Shown: positions 33,401-45,850, counted from the stretch's first letter. The stretch: DNA of 64,000 nucleotides from Ahaetulla prasina (GCF_028640845.1 NC_080539.1:108862054-108926053), one strand, 5' to 3'. Numbers and translations: made by a program. Notes: generated by a model not told the origin, from the sequence alone.

Positions 33401-35449
33401 TAAATGATTTGTTTTATTTTTGCTTGAGAGACGGGGCAGTGAGGAAAGAGCCCCCACATCTGTTTGGTGACCTTTTAGCAACTCTGAAACCAAACCTATC
33501 TAGAGACCAGTCTTACTAGCTAGACTGCAGAAAAGCATAAAACATAGAAGTCCATTGCCCAAGGTAATCACCTGATTTGTTTGTCAAAGCCTGATTACCT
33601 TTCCTTCTCTCAGTTCACTGGATTGTAGAATGTCTGAAGATCCCTTGCAAAAAGTGACGTTTCCAGGGAACCTTCAGTGAAATCAGACAGATCTTCTTTT
33701 TCAGAGTCCAATGCTACAAAGAAAGTCTTTCAAGTGATATGCATGCCATAGTGGGGAAAGGGAAGGTTGGGCAAAACCTAGGAAATAACCCAGTGTACTT
33801 TTAAAAAAAATGAATACAGACGGCTGTGTGTTCTGACATTCCCTTCTCCCTATCAGAATAGAGCCATTAAGCAAATACTCGTTGGAGAAATACTCGTGAA
33901 GATGAAGCGGTCCCAGAGGGCTTGCTAACACTTTCAGAAAGGCCTTAGAAATATAAATCTTGGACTAGGCCAGATGGACATTTTTGTTTTCTGTTTTATT
34001 TTCTATAAAGTGTTGTACACAAGAGAGATAGGAAAAGGTAACTCTGCCTCCTTCAACCTGATGTCCTCTGGTGCATAACTTTTAATCCAAATGGGCTGGA
34101 ATAGACCAGAATGGGGTATGATAATGAGAGAAAGAGCATCTCTCAAGATAGTACCAGAAGTGAAAAGCAAGAAGTAACTAACTGCCACTCTTCTGAACTT
34201 ACCATACTCTTTTTTTTTAAAAAAAATCCCTTTTTCCACCTAACACTACAAACAAATTAACACACATATTTAATTATATATTTTATTTAGCTTTGAGACT
34301 CCCTCAGCCACTGCCTTGAAAATGAAGCTATGAGACAAGATCATCAATTGATATCCTTTGGTATCCTGGAACACCATAGTTAGATGTAGCTATGTTTGGA
34401 AAAAATAGCATCCATCATTGTCACTACAAAGTTCCTAGGCCTCTACATATTTCTGAGTAAGAGCAAAACACAATCCAGCCAAAATTAAGCCAGCGAGATT
34501 TATGATGCATAAATGAAAATATACTATTGAAATCAGTGACAGGCACAAATCTATAAATACTTCCATGTGACAAAGTTGAATTTATTTCTCAGTGAAAATG
34601 CTGAGGTTGCAATGCTCAGCAGTACTCAGCTATGTGTGTTGTGGTTTTGGGGGGCTTATTTGTTGAACAATATTAATTTGGGATCTTTTTGTGACCTTTA
34701 GATTGACCAGTTATCCTCCCTCCTTAGAGATGTGAGCTAGGTTGGATGATCCTTGCTTCCTCCAGCCTCAAGGTAAATTTTTGACAAAAATCTTCTCTTA
34801 GGGCATTTATTTCAACATTCCAATATTGTGGTTCAAGAAAAGCCTACCTCTCCCCATACATTTCCTATGTGTCTGTCTGTTTGCCTTTCTTTCTCGTTTT
34901 CTTTTTACTGGCTACAGCATGTAACCCATTCACCAAAGGGAGATCAGTACACCACTAGGAGCTTAGAAGGAAGACAGACCACATTTCAATAGTTCTGCAA
35001 AAGGATCCGCAGGCACTTGCTGGAACCCAGCTGGGCCTCACCAGAGCTCCATTGCATCGGGAGCAGGAGAAGCTAATCAGCCACACATCCTATAATTGGT
35101 TGTGGGGCACAGTTAGGCTTCTCGGATCCCGAATGACAATCCAGCTAGAGGAAAGGGGTAGGCTAATACATAAGGAAGAGGTTAAGCTTTGGTTAATCAA
35201 ATTTCGCCTGGATCGTTTCTAAGCTTTTGACGAACAAAGAAAGGCCGAGAAAAGCTTTTCCTTCGCAGACCATACAGCGAAATCCATTTTTGAAATGACT
35301 TGGAGTTTGTAGGCTTTCTTCCACTAATTTAACAAGACTCACGCAGAACAATCATAAACGTACTTACTTACTCGGAGGCAAATTTCCTGAAAACCGGTCT
35401 CTGTTCCTACACATCTTCCACATCAAACCCCACCGCTACATTTGCTTCA
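30470..35449. other. Repeat-poor proximal part of RSPO3 intron 1
   Basis: Nearly 5 kb in which I recognise no interspersed repeat on either strand. Composition is AT-rich with TAAT and CAAT-like motifs, as expected for non-coding DNA under constraint, but conservation cannot be judged from one sequence. A possible cryptic exon at 33056-33254 is listed separately. Confidence 0.5.
33056..33254 (-). other. Candidate cryptic or alternative exon in RSPO3 intron 1
   Basis: On the minus strand a pyrimidine-rich tract ending in CGCACTTACAG precedes base 33254, and TTTAG|GTAACAG follows base 33056, so both splice signals bound a 199-nt interval. Joined to RSPO3 exon 1 (phase 1), the frame would start with Met and meet a stop after 12 codons. 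A separate 64-codon frame begins MGKLFVLACCLILMDV, which looks like a signal peptide, and stops at the donor. Could be chance. Confidence 0.3.
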
Positions 35450-35696
35450 GTGCATTTATAGGATCGCTGTGCGCGGGCAAAGAGACGCTGCAACCCTAGA
35501 TGTTTTTTACCTGGCACAGCAACCGCACTGAATTGTAACGGCGATCCTTCTCTGCAGAAGCCTAAATAAATATCATTAACAGTGAGCCTTCACTACAGGA
35601 GTCTAAACCTTCATTTTAAGACCACAGCTATTCCGCCGGGATAGCGAGGCGCTCAGCCCCGCTTCAAGAGAGGCGCTTGGAGAAAGGCGCACTTAC
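35450..35696 (-). other. RSPO3: Start of RSPO3 intron 1, still within the CpG island
   Basis: The minus-strand donor GTAAGT (complement of 35691-35696) begins the intron. The first 250 bases remain moderately GC-rich, then composition falls to the AT-rich background. Other GTAAGT-like sites lie near 35355-35365, but only the first keeps the RSPO3 frame and matches the family boundary. Confidence 0.7.
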
Positions 35697-35796
35697 TTCT
35701 TCCCTGTCGTCGTACTCTGGAAGGGTGCTCCTGGCCGCCAACGTATTCCATTAAGTTCCAAGTGATAAAGAACCAAGAAACCAGTCGCAATTGCAT
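35697..35796 (-). CDS. RSPO3: R-spondin 3, coding exon 1 (start codon, signal peptide, first splice donor)
   Basis: Seen: read on the minus strand, an ATG (complement of 35794-35796) opens a 100-nt frame giving 33 residues plus one base, ending exactly at GTAAGT (complement of 35691-35696). The peptide begins MQLRLVSWFFI and continues with N-L-M-E-Y then G-G-Q, and ends R-V-R-R-Q-G-R. This matches vertebrate RSPO3, whose first exon carries M-x-L-R-L-x-S-W, then N-x-M-E-Y, a signal cleavage before Q, a basic tail, and a phase-1 junction. Residues 1-21 are a plausible signal peptide; R27-R33 is a basic, furin-like stretch. The base at -3 is A, a good start context. Family knowledge: RSPO3 is a secreted ligand that binds LGR4-6 and ZNRF3/RNF43 and potentiates Wnt signalling; its furin-like and TSP1 domains lie in later exons, which are not in this window. 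RSPO2 was considered, but its N-terminus fits less well. Confidence 0.93.
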
Positions 35797-37080
35797 AGTA
35801 ACCCTGTAAAAGTTCTCGTCTAGTGTCCTTTGGGGAGGAGGAGGAGGAGACGCGGGGAAGGGGAAGAGGGTGCGGAAGAGCAGCAGAAATACCTGTCTCT
35901 GAGAAACGGCTCCTGATCTTCTTCTTTAAAAGAAAAAAAAGGGGTGGGGGAGTGTGTGGGTGGGGGAGGGAAAGGGTAAGGGGCGCAAACTCTGGCCGAG
36001 GACGATCGATTAGTGCACTTTCCGATTGCCCCGACGATGATCTCCTCCTGACAGTCTCGTCGAAAGGATGGCGAGGAATGGCAGCAGCCCAGATAGGGGA
36101 GCGATAGACCCGATCGACCTCAGGGCAGAGACCATTCTGCCGAAGGAAGGGGACGGGGCGGGGGTGGGGGGCAGCGGGAAGCGGGGGGGGGTTCCCTAAT
36201 AAAAAGGTGGGAGGGGGAGAGCCAGGCTTGGTCGGGGGTTCACGCTCTGCTCCGGCTACGGGACGGCCGTCCCATTCGGGAACTCCATGGACAGGTGTGC
36301 TCCTCGCCTTGCGCTCCGGCGCTCACGCCCGTCGAAGGACTCCCGGAGAGAATCCCACATGGGGCGGTGGGTGGGTGGGGGGAAAGGAGAGGAAGAAAGA
36401 TTTTGGGGCAGGTGAGGCGAGCGCCTCAAAAGAGCAGCCCGAAGCTCCTTCAGTACCGAGCGCGTCCTCGGGCTGTCCCGAGGGTTGTTGTTTCGGACAT
36501 CCCGACTCCTCGCAGCATCTCCGGCAGGGAAAAGGCAGCCGCGTTGAATAGCAGGCTTAGCCCCGTGGAGGCGCGCTTCGCCCCTTGGACGGAGGCAGCC
36601 CCGTTAGAAAAACGGCTCCATTCCAGCGGCACCGAAGTCAGAGCAAAAGTCAGCGACCCCTCTCTCCGCTCCGAAAGGGCCGGTTGTGGGAGGCTCCGCT
36701 AGGAGGAATAGCTGTCTCCGCTGCGCTGCTGGTTACGGCCAGCCAAGCGCTTCCCTTCCTCTCTTCCCTCCCCGGCTGCCCAGGGCCATTTTTGAAGCCC
36801 GCATGAAATGTGGAAAGCCGACTCCAATAGGACGCGCGGCAGCTTGGGCGAGGAACTTCCAATCGGCGGCCGGCGGGCGGGCGGCTCTGCTTCCCGCCGG
36901 AGAAGGGAGGGGCGCTGGGCGAGGAGGTGGGGAGCGGGGGGGGGGAGAGGGGAGAGGCGCGAGCGAGCGTGCGTGACCGGGAGCCTCGCGCTTGCCCTTG
37001 CGAGTCCTTCTGCCTGGCAAATTGGCCTTTGGCGGGAGGGAGACTCCAAAGTGGTGGCTCCTTAGAGCGCCCCGAGCCAC
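35797..37080 (-). promoter_or_regulatory. RSPO3: CpG island with probable RSPO3 5' UTR and promoter
   Basis: Seen: the stretch is strikingly GC- and CpG-rich inside an otherwise AT-rich window. It holds G-rich runs (35940-35990, 36140-36190, 36900-36955), a GC box (GGGGCGGGG near 36155), and CCAAT-type motifs near 36823, 36857 and, inverted, 37020. There is almost no upstream ATG on the minus strand between the start codon and about 36130. Inference: CpG-island promoter of the minus-strand RSPO3 gene, start site unmapped. No convincing TATA box was found. Open frames across the island on both strands look like by-products of high GC content; none has recognisable domains. Confidence 0.75.
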
Positions 37081-38899
37081 GTTTTTTTCTCCCTTTTCCA
37101 ATGCAATATTCATCGAGGGAAAGCGTAAACTCGAGGTGTTTTGTTTTGTTTTGTTTTTCCTGAGGCCAGCAAACAGGGAAGCTGGAGCGAGTGACCTTTC
37201 GTGTTTTAGAGACGCCTTTGTCCTACACAACATTAAAAGGAATTAAAAGAGTGAGGAAACAGAAGCAGAATAGGTTTGATATAGCAAGTCTGGCTCCTGG
37301 TCTGTTTTATTCCAAATTATCTCTTTTGCTATATGACAGGGATCTCTCCAGAATATCTAAGAGAGAAATAGATCATTCATATCTGGAGATTGAAAATGAG
37401 GAAGCTGGGTATGGCCTGATAGAAGCTGCCTCAGCTAATGTGTGGATAACTGACAACAGTTGGTTTCTTTTCCTAGATTAGGGAGAATAAACTGAACCCA
37501 TTGCAACTCACGTGGGGGCAGAACAGATAGTAACATAGAGTAACATAGGAGTAATCGGTTTTCTTTTATCTGCAAATATAAAAGTAAGGGGCCATTAATT
37601 TGTTCTAATGACTTTGTGACTTACTCAAAGCCACACTCCCTCCTAATATAGAAAAAATGATTTTGCAAAAGCGGTTTGAATTATAGAGTCTTGATAACTG
37701 CTAGAGATGTGGCTCCTGTTTTATTCTAGCAGTTTTTATTCTGTGCCGCCATCTTAATTTTTATAATATATTTGAAAAACAACTCTGTAAAACTCAAAAA
37801 CTAGCCTCTACGCTGTGATTTTAATAGAGCTTTGTGACTCTTCAAAAGGATCATTTGGTCTGGAGAAGATTCAGTCCAAACTTTCCTTTCAATGGATGTT
37901 GAAATCAAATCTTAGAGGTGCTGAATCAAACCAGGAACTAGAATTGAAAATGATTCAATAGACTTTTAGGGTTTACAGAGCTTCAAATATCGTTGCAATT
38001 TGCCTTCCCTGTATGAACAAAGTTAGCAGGGATTCTGAGTTGTGTGCTGGGCTGCCTGATAGTGAACTAAGTTTGTGGTCAGTAAGTCGTATTGCTTCCA
38101 TAAATCCTGCCTCTCCATCTTTGTCAAATATTTTTGTCTCTCACTGTTCTGATAGAATTTGTTAGACAGGTTTGCTTGAGCAGGGAGAAGCCAGAGTCAG
38201 ATTTATTCTGCTGTTCTTTGTGATCTGGTTTACTGCTTCTGTTGTGATTCTCTAATTCTCCCCCGATTCACAACTTGTTAACCTATCATCCTTAACTTTA
38301 AGTTGGTCTGACATAATATAGTTCCACAGTTCTTCATCTTTCAGGTTTTTTTTATTGTTACACCCTTCCCTCCCCAAAATTAAAAATGCTGTTTTTAATT
38401 ACCTTTTTAAATCATTTAGTTGAAGCATTTTTGTGATATTTGCAAAATACTTTATATACAACTTTCCTGCTTTTCTCAGTTTGCTACAAAGAATGTATAG
38501 AAAGTGAAGTCACACGTTTAATTTCATATGGTATATTTGCTCTCTGTGATGTCCTAAATAGTTGGCCCCTGAGTGAAATTATCTACCTATCAGAATTTTG
38601 TTAAGGTAGCAAATATTGCTTGAGGCTTCATTTACTTTCTTCTTAGTTTCTTAAAATGACCAAATACAAGCATTATCTTGAATTTCTTTGTGCTGATAAA
38701 AGATTACACTTTTATGCTTATCCTACAAACACAACTAGAAGTTCAGCCCTGAAAATGGGACCAAGGCCGACCAGTCTAATATCTGGTCAGTTCATTAGAT
38801 TTATGACCTGGCTTTCTTCTGGAGCACAAGATGGCTTATGTAAACATTTCATTTAATTTCTATCTATAACAGCATTTAAGTTCTATCTATATCTTACAG

Positions 38900-38934
38900 G
38901 TGGGCCACCCTACCTGTAAGGTAGGGTGACCCAC
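38900..38934. repeat. Short hairpin, 15-bp arms
   Basis: GTGGGCCACCCTACC (38900-38914) pairs with 38920-38934 at 14 of 15 positions around a 5-nt loop. No following T-run, so not a terminator-like signal. Function unknown. Confidence 0.8.
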
Positions 38935-41517
38935 ATGAGAGAGACCAGTCAAAATCACTCACTTAACTTCTAAGGCTACAATGGACTTTCAGCCATCTTT
39001 CACCATGAGGTTTACTAGTCTTGGTCCAATATTGTCATCTTCACTCTGTTATAGATGGGACAGACTTAAATCTTCTGATATGGAAGCCAGCCTGATTACA
39101 GGCTGTAGCTCAGTTAACTGTTTCTGAAACCATGAAGAGTGAATGTCACTTTCTCCACAGCGTTGTATTGTATGATGGTATCCTTTTTTTTTTTGCTAAT
39201 AAGTGTACAACATTGCGAACAAGCCACAATCCTAACTCAGTTGCCAAGCTTTGTAAACATATTTTACTTAGCTTTACATCCAACCAAAGCCAATAATGAG
39301 GCATTAAGCCATTATCTGAGGCAACAAAGCTATACTCGCTCATCAGCAAATCCTTAGGCATTCTGCAATACCATGGCATGTTTGGAGAGCCAAGTGAGAA
39401 TTTTTTTTAAAGAAACCTACTATATTTTTTTCATTATTTTTAAATTAAAGTAGGATATTTTCTGCAATGGTGCAAAAGTATTTATGGAGACTTTATTGAA
39501 TTATTTGGAGTGCATCCTCTTTCCTAATTCTTGCCTTAAAGGAGGTATTGTTTTAAACATTGTTTCAGTGCCACTCTTTCTGGACAAAATTTTGCAGGTT
39601 TAATGCCATCTACTAGTTTTATCCCATCCCATGGTGAGTGGGGGGGATGACATACATTTTGACTCTTTTTCCATCTTAGTCTAAAATCCAAATAGGCTAT
39701 TCTATCAATTGAATATATTGGTTCAAATAGACTCTCGTCTTTAGATCAAATTTCTCAATCTTGCCACCTTTGGAACAAAAAATTCACATTCAAAATGATT
39801 GTTGGGGATTGGATGTCCCTATCCAAGGATTGGATGTGTAATTGTTATATCTTTAATTTTTAGGTAGATTGAAAATTTTAAATGTCATCTGCATATAAAT
39901 TCATACTAATAAATTGCTATCAACAGATTTCTGATAGACTACTGATTAGCTTAAGCTTTTCCCTTTTCCATCACAACATCTCCATGTTAAAAAAAATGTA
40001 GGAACAGAATTTCTGCTTGGGAATCAAACATAAAGCACCTTGAATGCCAAAGGATAACTAGCTAAAATACTGTCAGACTTTTCAGCTGAAAAATTTTGCT
40101 TATAGGAAGTTTAAGTTTGGGACGACAGGTTTTAAAAAGAAAGCAAGTATAAAATATTTTCATGTGGTATGTAGTTAGGTTACTTGTCCTTACAACAGGA
40201 CTGAAAAATAATAACTTGGTCATGAAATTACATTTTAATTTCGGAATTCTTAAGCCAAAGGGTAACATTTTCATTATATCCTGCACATTATTAAAAACGT
40301 CTACAATAGAAAATGGAATAACTACTATACATCTTAGCAACTCTATTGAAATTGTGTGGGAAATATTGGAGGAAATGCTTATAGTTTAAAGGTGCACTTT
40401 AGCAAAAGCTGGTCCTAAAACACTTTCTGATCCTAAGTGCATTTATTTGAAAGTAAAACTTACTGAGGTAGAAATTGTATTATGTTGAATGTTTTGAAAG
40501 AAAAAGCTAATGATTAACTTAAGCTTGGTTTATTTCAATATAATTTAGTCACCACTGTTCCCCCCCCACCCACAGGATAGGCTGCATTTTATTTGCAGCC
40601 CAGATTGTCCAGAAATGAGGGTTTTAATTGTCCCCATCTTTCTTAACGAGGATATTTCATCTAACTAATTTCATTTTCATGGATAGTGTAATTTATGCAT
40701 TTTAAAGAAATGAATCAAAATCATATTTATAGGTGGTTTCATCCTTCATTAGAAATGTACGTTCTTGTAAAACAAAGACAGTGTCTGAAAAATAGGAAAA
40801 AGAATCTCTGCCTGCCTCATTAAATATTCAGATTTAATTTAGTTAATGCAACAGATTCAGAACAGTCACCAAAAGTTGAAGATTGCTGTATAAATCAATG
40901 GCATTACTGTTTCGAATCCCTTAATTGATTCAGAAGTCACATTGATTTTAACCCCTTTCCTTATTTAGCAGACTGGACTAGCTTTTACATATGAATATTT
41001 ATTCAAGAAAATATTAGTATTTTTTGCAAATAAACAGTTATGATACTTCTCTTTTGCCTATAATCAATAAACTTCTGTTAAAAAAATAAGACACTTACTG
41101 CCCACACTTTCAGTTAAATCAGAAGTCATTAAGTCATTAAGTTAAAATATGCATCTTGGGAATTCTGCTTTCTCCTTTTGGCTGTATTGACAAATATCTC
41201 TATCATAAAAAATAATGGATTTAAATTTCTGTGGGAGATTTTATTTGAACGGGAGTCCAGGGAAAAACCTCCTAATCCTTACTAAGACAGATGGGAAGGG
41301 AGCACAAGGTAGATATAAGTAAACAGTAATTCAGCCTATGAATGGTTAGTTTTGACCATAGGGATGGTGTTAATAAAGAAGCAAAATAAGAGGCAAAAAG
41401 AATATACGGACGAATCAACCCACAGCAAACCTGGGTTGTTCAGCTGCATAAATATTAAAGGAAAGATGGATTTTGACGAAGCATAAGGAAAACAGAGAGA
41501 GTACATTTTCATTATTG

Positions 41518-41577
41518 ACATTTCTACACATATAAGTTCACAACTATACACATGTCAAAACATATATATCAATAATA
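41518..41577. repeat. Direct repeat, copy 1 (about 60 bp)
   Basis: Shares ACATTTCTACACATATAAG, then TTCACAACTA and ACATATATATCAATAATAT with 42050-42110, differing at only a few positions. Confidence 0.85.
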
Positions 41578-42049
41578 TTTTTCTAGATAAACCTTCACGC
41601 AAGGACGTGGCAAACAGATATATTGCATTGTTTTATTCTATCACTGTTTACATATAACATTTAATAACTCAGATGACAGAAAAGGCTTATGAAGTGTGTT
41701 CTGGATTCACAAAAGGCAAGATTAAAAAAAAACATTAAAGTAAATTCAGTTTAAATCACTGGCTGTCTTTAAAGCTTGGAGAATTATTTATTGAATATTG
41801 GTCGGGATATAGGAAAGATTTAAATGATCAGAATGAAAAAAATCCCACCCTCTAAATATCATTTAAAATTAGTAATGGTCTATGTTTCCATTTCCATAAG
41901 AGAAAAATTGAAAATATTTTACCCTTTGATATTACTATTAAAAGCAGTACTGTTGAAGAAAACAGATAATATTCATCATGATGTCCATCTGAATAAAATA
42001 ATGCTGGCTTTCTATGATCTACAATCTTTACCATCAGGACAATGCTAGT

Positions 42050-42110
42050 ACACATTTCTACACATATAAGTTCACAACTACACACATGTCAAGACATATA
42101 TATCAATAAT
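42050..42110. repeat. Direct repeat, copy 2 (about 60 bp)
   Basis: Second copy, same orientation, about 530 bp from the first. The sequence between is unrelated. Too short to assign to a family. Confidence 0.85.
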
Positions 42111-43239
42111 ATATTTACAGACAGCCCCTAGCAGACTTATGTGCTTTCCTTCAAAAATAGAAACAATATTACTCTAATATTCTTGAGAAAGAATATTGCT
42201 TTAATACTGGGAGAGATTTTCAACTCTCAGAGTAAACGTAAATGTAAATAACTAATACTTTGGTTAGTATATAAATCTAACACATGGAAAAATGCACTAT
42301 TTTTAATTGTTTTAAAATAGAAATCTGCTTGGTTAGCCATGAATATTTGGAAACTCTCAGCAGGCATATGCTTCCCTTTCAGCACTCAGTCTTTTCAAAC
42401 AGAATGACTATATCAAGCGATGTAGATATTCTTTTAAGTACAAAACTGGACAGGAACAGCTAATAGGTAAAACATGCCAATCAATCTAAGATAAACTTCG
42501 GCACTTATGGTATAAATAGGGAGACCTCCCTTCCTTATCCTCAAAACAATCTTGCTGTGATTAGGTGACTTCAAAATTACTAATATTTTGTTGTAGAATC
42601 ATTAATTTTAACATAGCCCATTGAGTATAAAGATGGTTGGTTTGATTTTTGAACTACAGTTAGAGGGGTTGTGATAAAGTGAAAAGAGCACTATAAATTA
42701 TGAAAGCATAGGATTATGGCAGTCAAGTAAACCCTAGATAGATTCATGCGTGGAAATGAAGCATGGGGGAATACACCTAATGCCTGACTGAAAAACAACT
42801 ATTGACCATGGAAGGAAGATTAGACAAAGTATTTAATATCTCCGAGGCTTGCCTCAGAGGTAATAGAACAAAGAAATCAATAGCTGGCCTCTAGATTGAA
42901 AGACAACATTTGAGAGAATTTGCTTGATTGGATTAAAACTAATTAACTTGAGCACTACAAAGCTATGGAATGAAAAACAACCAGATAAAGGTTTTTTTTT
43001 GTTTTTTTTTAAAAAAGCATTGTGCCAACATCACGTTCTAACCAGCTGATCTATTTTGGAACTGATTACTTCTGGATTTATCAGTGATCTTATAAATAAA
43101 ACTGTTGGCCGGTTATTTGGCAATCATGCAATTTGCTTTTACCTGTGATGCTAAGCATTCACATCTGCTCCTAACCATGATGATACTGAAATAAGTGCAT
43201 ACATTGTGACATCACAAGACAACAACTCATATATTAAGG

Positions 43240-43372
43240 CAGGGGTGTCAAACTCACATCATCACGACGTTGTCATGTGACATATTGTGACTTCCCCCCT
43301 TCGCTAAACCAGGTGTGGGCGTGGCCAGCACGTAATGCATCCAGCCCTTGGGCCGCGAGTTTGACAGCCCTG
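43240..43372. mobile_element. hAT-type MITE, 133 bp
   Basis: Ends CAGGGGTGTCAAACTCAC and GAGTTTGACAGCCCTG. Flanking 8-bp sites TATTAAGG (43232-43239) and TAGTAAGG (43373-43380) differ by one base. Same family as 6619 and 49293. Confidence 0.9.
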
Positions 43373-43703
43373 TAGTAAGGGATGATGCTTGTGTCATGAT
43401 GATGTGACATGTTTCATCATTTGTCCCCATTGCCCAGCCTGATTTTCTGCAGATGTCTATAGTGCTAAAGGATCCCTCTTATCAAAGGAGGAAACGTGTA
43501 AGATTTTTATCCTTCTACAACCATCCAGATCACCCTTCTTGTAATTAACATGTTCAGTTTCTGGCTCCATTACCTTTTCTGAAACAAAAACTGTAAGGCA
43601 GCCAGATACTGAACTTTTAAATTACAATCAGGTAATTATAAATATAATTCTTTAGCCAAGACTGATGATTCCAATAGAAGTAGGAAGTGAAAGCTAAAAT
43701 ACA

Positions 43704-43732
43704 TTGATGATGATGATGACGATGATGATATC
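43704..43732. repeat. (GAT)n microsatellite
   Basis: Short GAT/GAC trinucleotide run directly at the edge of the BovB piece. Confidence 0.85.
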
Positions 43733-43965
43733 CATTCAGCAAAATCTGATTCTTGAAGATTCTATAGACCACATCTCTCCACATCTGCTCTTGCACTATT
43801 TCTTTGAGCTTTTCTATGCTTTGGCTGGTGTCAGCTTTGATGGTGTCCAGCCACCATGTTCTTCAACAGCCTGGTTTCTTTTTACCGCTAACTCTTCCAA
43901 ACATAATTGCTTTCTCCAGTGAATTTCCCCACGTGACATGGCCAAAGTAAGTGAGATGCTGCTCA
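43733..43965 (-). mobile_element. BovB/RTE LINE internal fragment, antisense
   Basis: TTGATGGTGTCCAGCCACC, then AACATAATTGCTTTCTCCAG and CACGTGACATGGCCAAAGTA match the antisense of BovB ORF2 C-terminal coding and 3' sequence. Followed by a short TA run (43967-43984). Confidence 0.75.
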
Positions 43966-43984
43966 ATATATATATATATATATA

Positions 43985-45700
43985 GATAGAATCAAAATGT
44001 TCATTTTGTTTTCCTTCTATACCTCAGAATATAGAGAAAAGGGAAAGAAGGAAGCATGGATATAAACATGATTTTTTGGAAAAATCAAGAAGTGAAGCTG
44101 AATCTTAAGTTGAATTGATTAAAGAGAATGTTTCAGCCTGAATAGAAAGTATAGAAGTCATGTGCCTTTATTCAGATTCAACTCCTCAAAATTGCATGGA
44201 CAAATGCTTACTGTCTTGGTCTGTCTGTATTAAAATAACCTATACCTGTTCCAAGAATCCTTATCCTATCTATTCATATTATCCATTGTTTTTCTCTCAC
44301 TACTTCCCTTAACTGAATAGTACTCAAGAAAGAGCTTTTTAGCTATTCTGGTCTTTGATGTCACTGAAATATTCTTATATAACACATTCTATATTCCTGT
44401 TAAGTTTGCCTTTGCCTTCTTCCTTCTTCCTTAAAATTAATTTCCTCTTCATTTCTCCGTAATACTGTCCATCTTTATTCTGAACTTCAAGAATTATCTG
44501 CCACCTTCACTATTTCACTACTAACTATAAGTTCATGGAAAATGGAACAAAACCAATTTCTCCATATTGGAGCATGTCTGGACCACTGTTATTCATTACT
44601 GTAATTATGTGACTGTAAAGCGAGAACTCTTATTAAAGCCAGGCTGTGGCATGTGAAGGAGTTGTTTCTAAGTAATCAGACATGCAGCAGTTGATATTTT
44701 TTTTAAATGTTAGCCATTGTGCTAAAGTAGCAGTGGCGAAGTTCAGAATGACAACAGAAGTTGAAGCCAATAAAGTTATAAAAATATGTCATACACATCT
44801 TAATGGGGTAGAGTCTTTCAGCTATACCTGATGTCTGTTGAAAATGTGAAGACTTCATTGCATTCATTGAGAGCTTCTAACATCTGTGTTTTGTAAGATA
44901 AAATTAGATAAGCACATTCACTACAGCAAGCCTCTTTTCCTGAAACTATTCATCACATATACACCTTGGAAGTTTTCATGTGTTCATGGAATATGAAATT
45001 AAAAAAGAAATATTCAGAGTCTGGTATTCCTTCAGAAAAACAAATTATTGCCAAATAATTGGGAATCAATTTACATATAATATGTGATGCGAAAGATGTA
45101 TTGCAGGAAGTCACCCAGGCTCTTTGTTGCAGAATATGCTAGTGTTACACCAGCAACAATCCACTCATATAATTCTCTTCTATTCCCCTTATAGTCAGGA
45201 AACAACTAGCTCCATCACCTATTTTGCTACCTCCATCAATTTTAGACCTTAACCCCACTACATTTTTCTAAAAAATGCAATATTCCAAAACAATGGATTG
45301 CAACTTTATAATATCATCCATTGAATTTCAGCAACATTAATGATAAAACTAGATTATTTTTCAGGGCAGCTACACTGCTATTGCTGGATGAAAACTCTCA
45401 ATGGTCTTATTTCCAAAGCATTGTTCATCTCTGACTCAGCAAGTACTACAGTCATCCACAGAATCAGAGCCCCATAATCTGGTTCACTCTTTTTACATAA
45501 CCCTGAACAACTTGAGTACATTAGGTTTTAAATGAATGTGGTACTATACATTTTTTTCCCCATTTCAGGCGTTTTAGATCAAAGGGATGTATTGATTTTG
45601 GGGATGGTGGGAAATTTTATATTAGTTTTATGGTTTTCATTGTTTTATTATGATTTGTAAGACATCCAGAATTATGGTAATAAGTGTACATATGGCACAC
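43985..45700. other. No recognised feature
   Basis: AT-rich, apparently single-copy upstream sequence. Confidence 0.4.
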
Positions 45701-45711
45701 ACACACACACA

Positions 45712-45850
45712 CCGTGTTTCTCTGAAAGTAAGACCCTGTCTTATATTTTTTTGAACCCTGAAATAAGTGCTTGGCCTTATTGCCATGCACTCAAAAGTCC
45801 GATTGGGCTTATTATAAGCACAAAATAAGTCTTATTTTGGAGAAAACACG
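45712..45850. mobile_element. Short MITE, 139 bp, lying between microsatellites
   Basis: The ends CCGTGTTTCTCTGAAAGTAAGA and TCTTATTTTGGAGAAAACACG are inverted repeats. Body has CTTGGCCTTATTGCCATGC and CCGATTGGGCTTATTAT. A CA run sits at the left edge and TA/CA runs at the right. Superfamily not certain. Confidence 0.8.

Larger units (their letters stand above)
1..35449 (-). other. RSPO3: RSPO3 intron 1 (partial; exon 2 not found in window)
   Basis: Inferred from exon 1 lying at 35697-35796 on the minus strand. I looked on the minus strand for the next RSPO3 exon (first furin-like repeat, Cys-rich) and saw nothing convincing, so intron 1 probably continues past position 1. The repeats listed below 35450 are therefore intronic insertions. 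Confidence 0.7.
37081..43230. other. Repeat-poor region upstream of RSPO3
   Basis: About 6 kb of AT-rich sequence upstream of the promoter with no recognised interspersed repeats, apart from a short hairpin (38900-38934) and a short local duplication (41518/42050). No convincing coding exon. Candidate regulatory DNA by position only. Confidence 0.5.

Noticed and set aside
36190..36210. TAATAAAAAGG near the island considered as a TATA box for RSPO3
   Set aside because: On the gene strand it reads CCTTTTTATTA, not a TATA box; CpG-island promoters often lack one.
36207..37246. Many overlapping open frames of 60-166 codons on both strands in the CpG island
   Set aside because: High GC removes stop codons. 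The proteins are low-complexity (G, R, P, A), overlap on both strands and have no domains.
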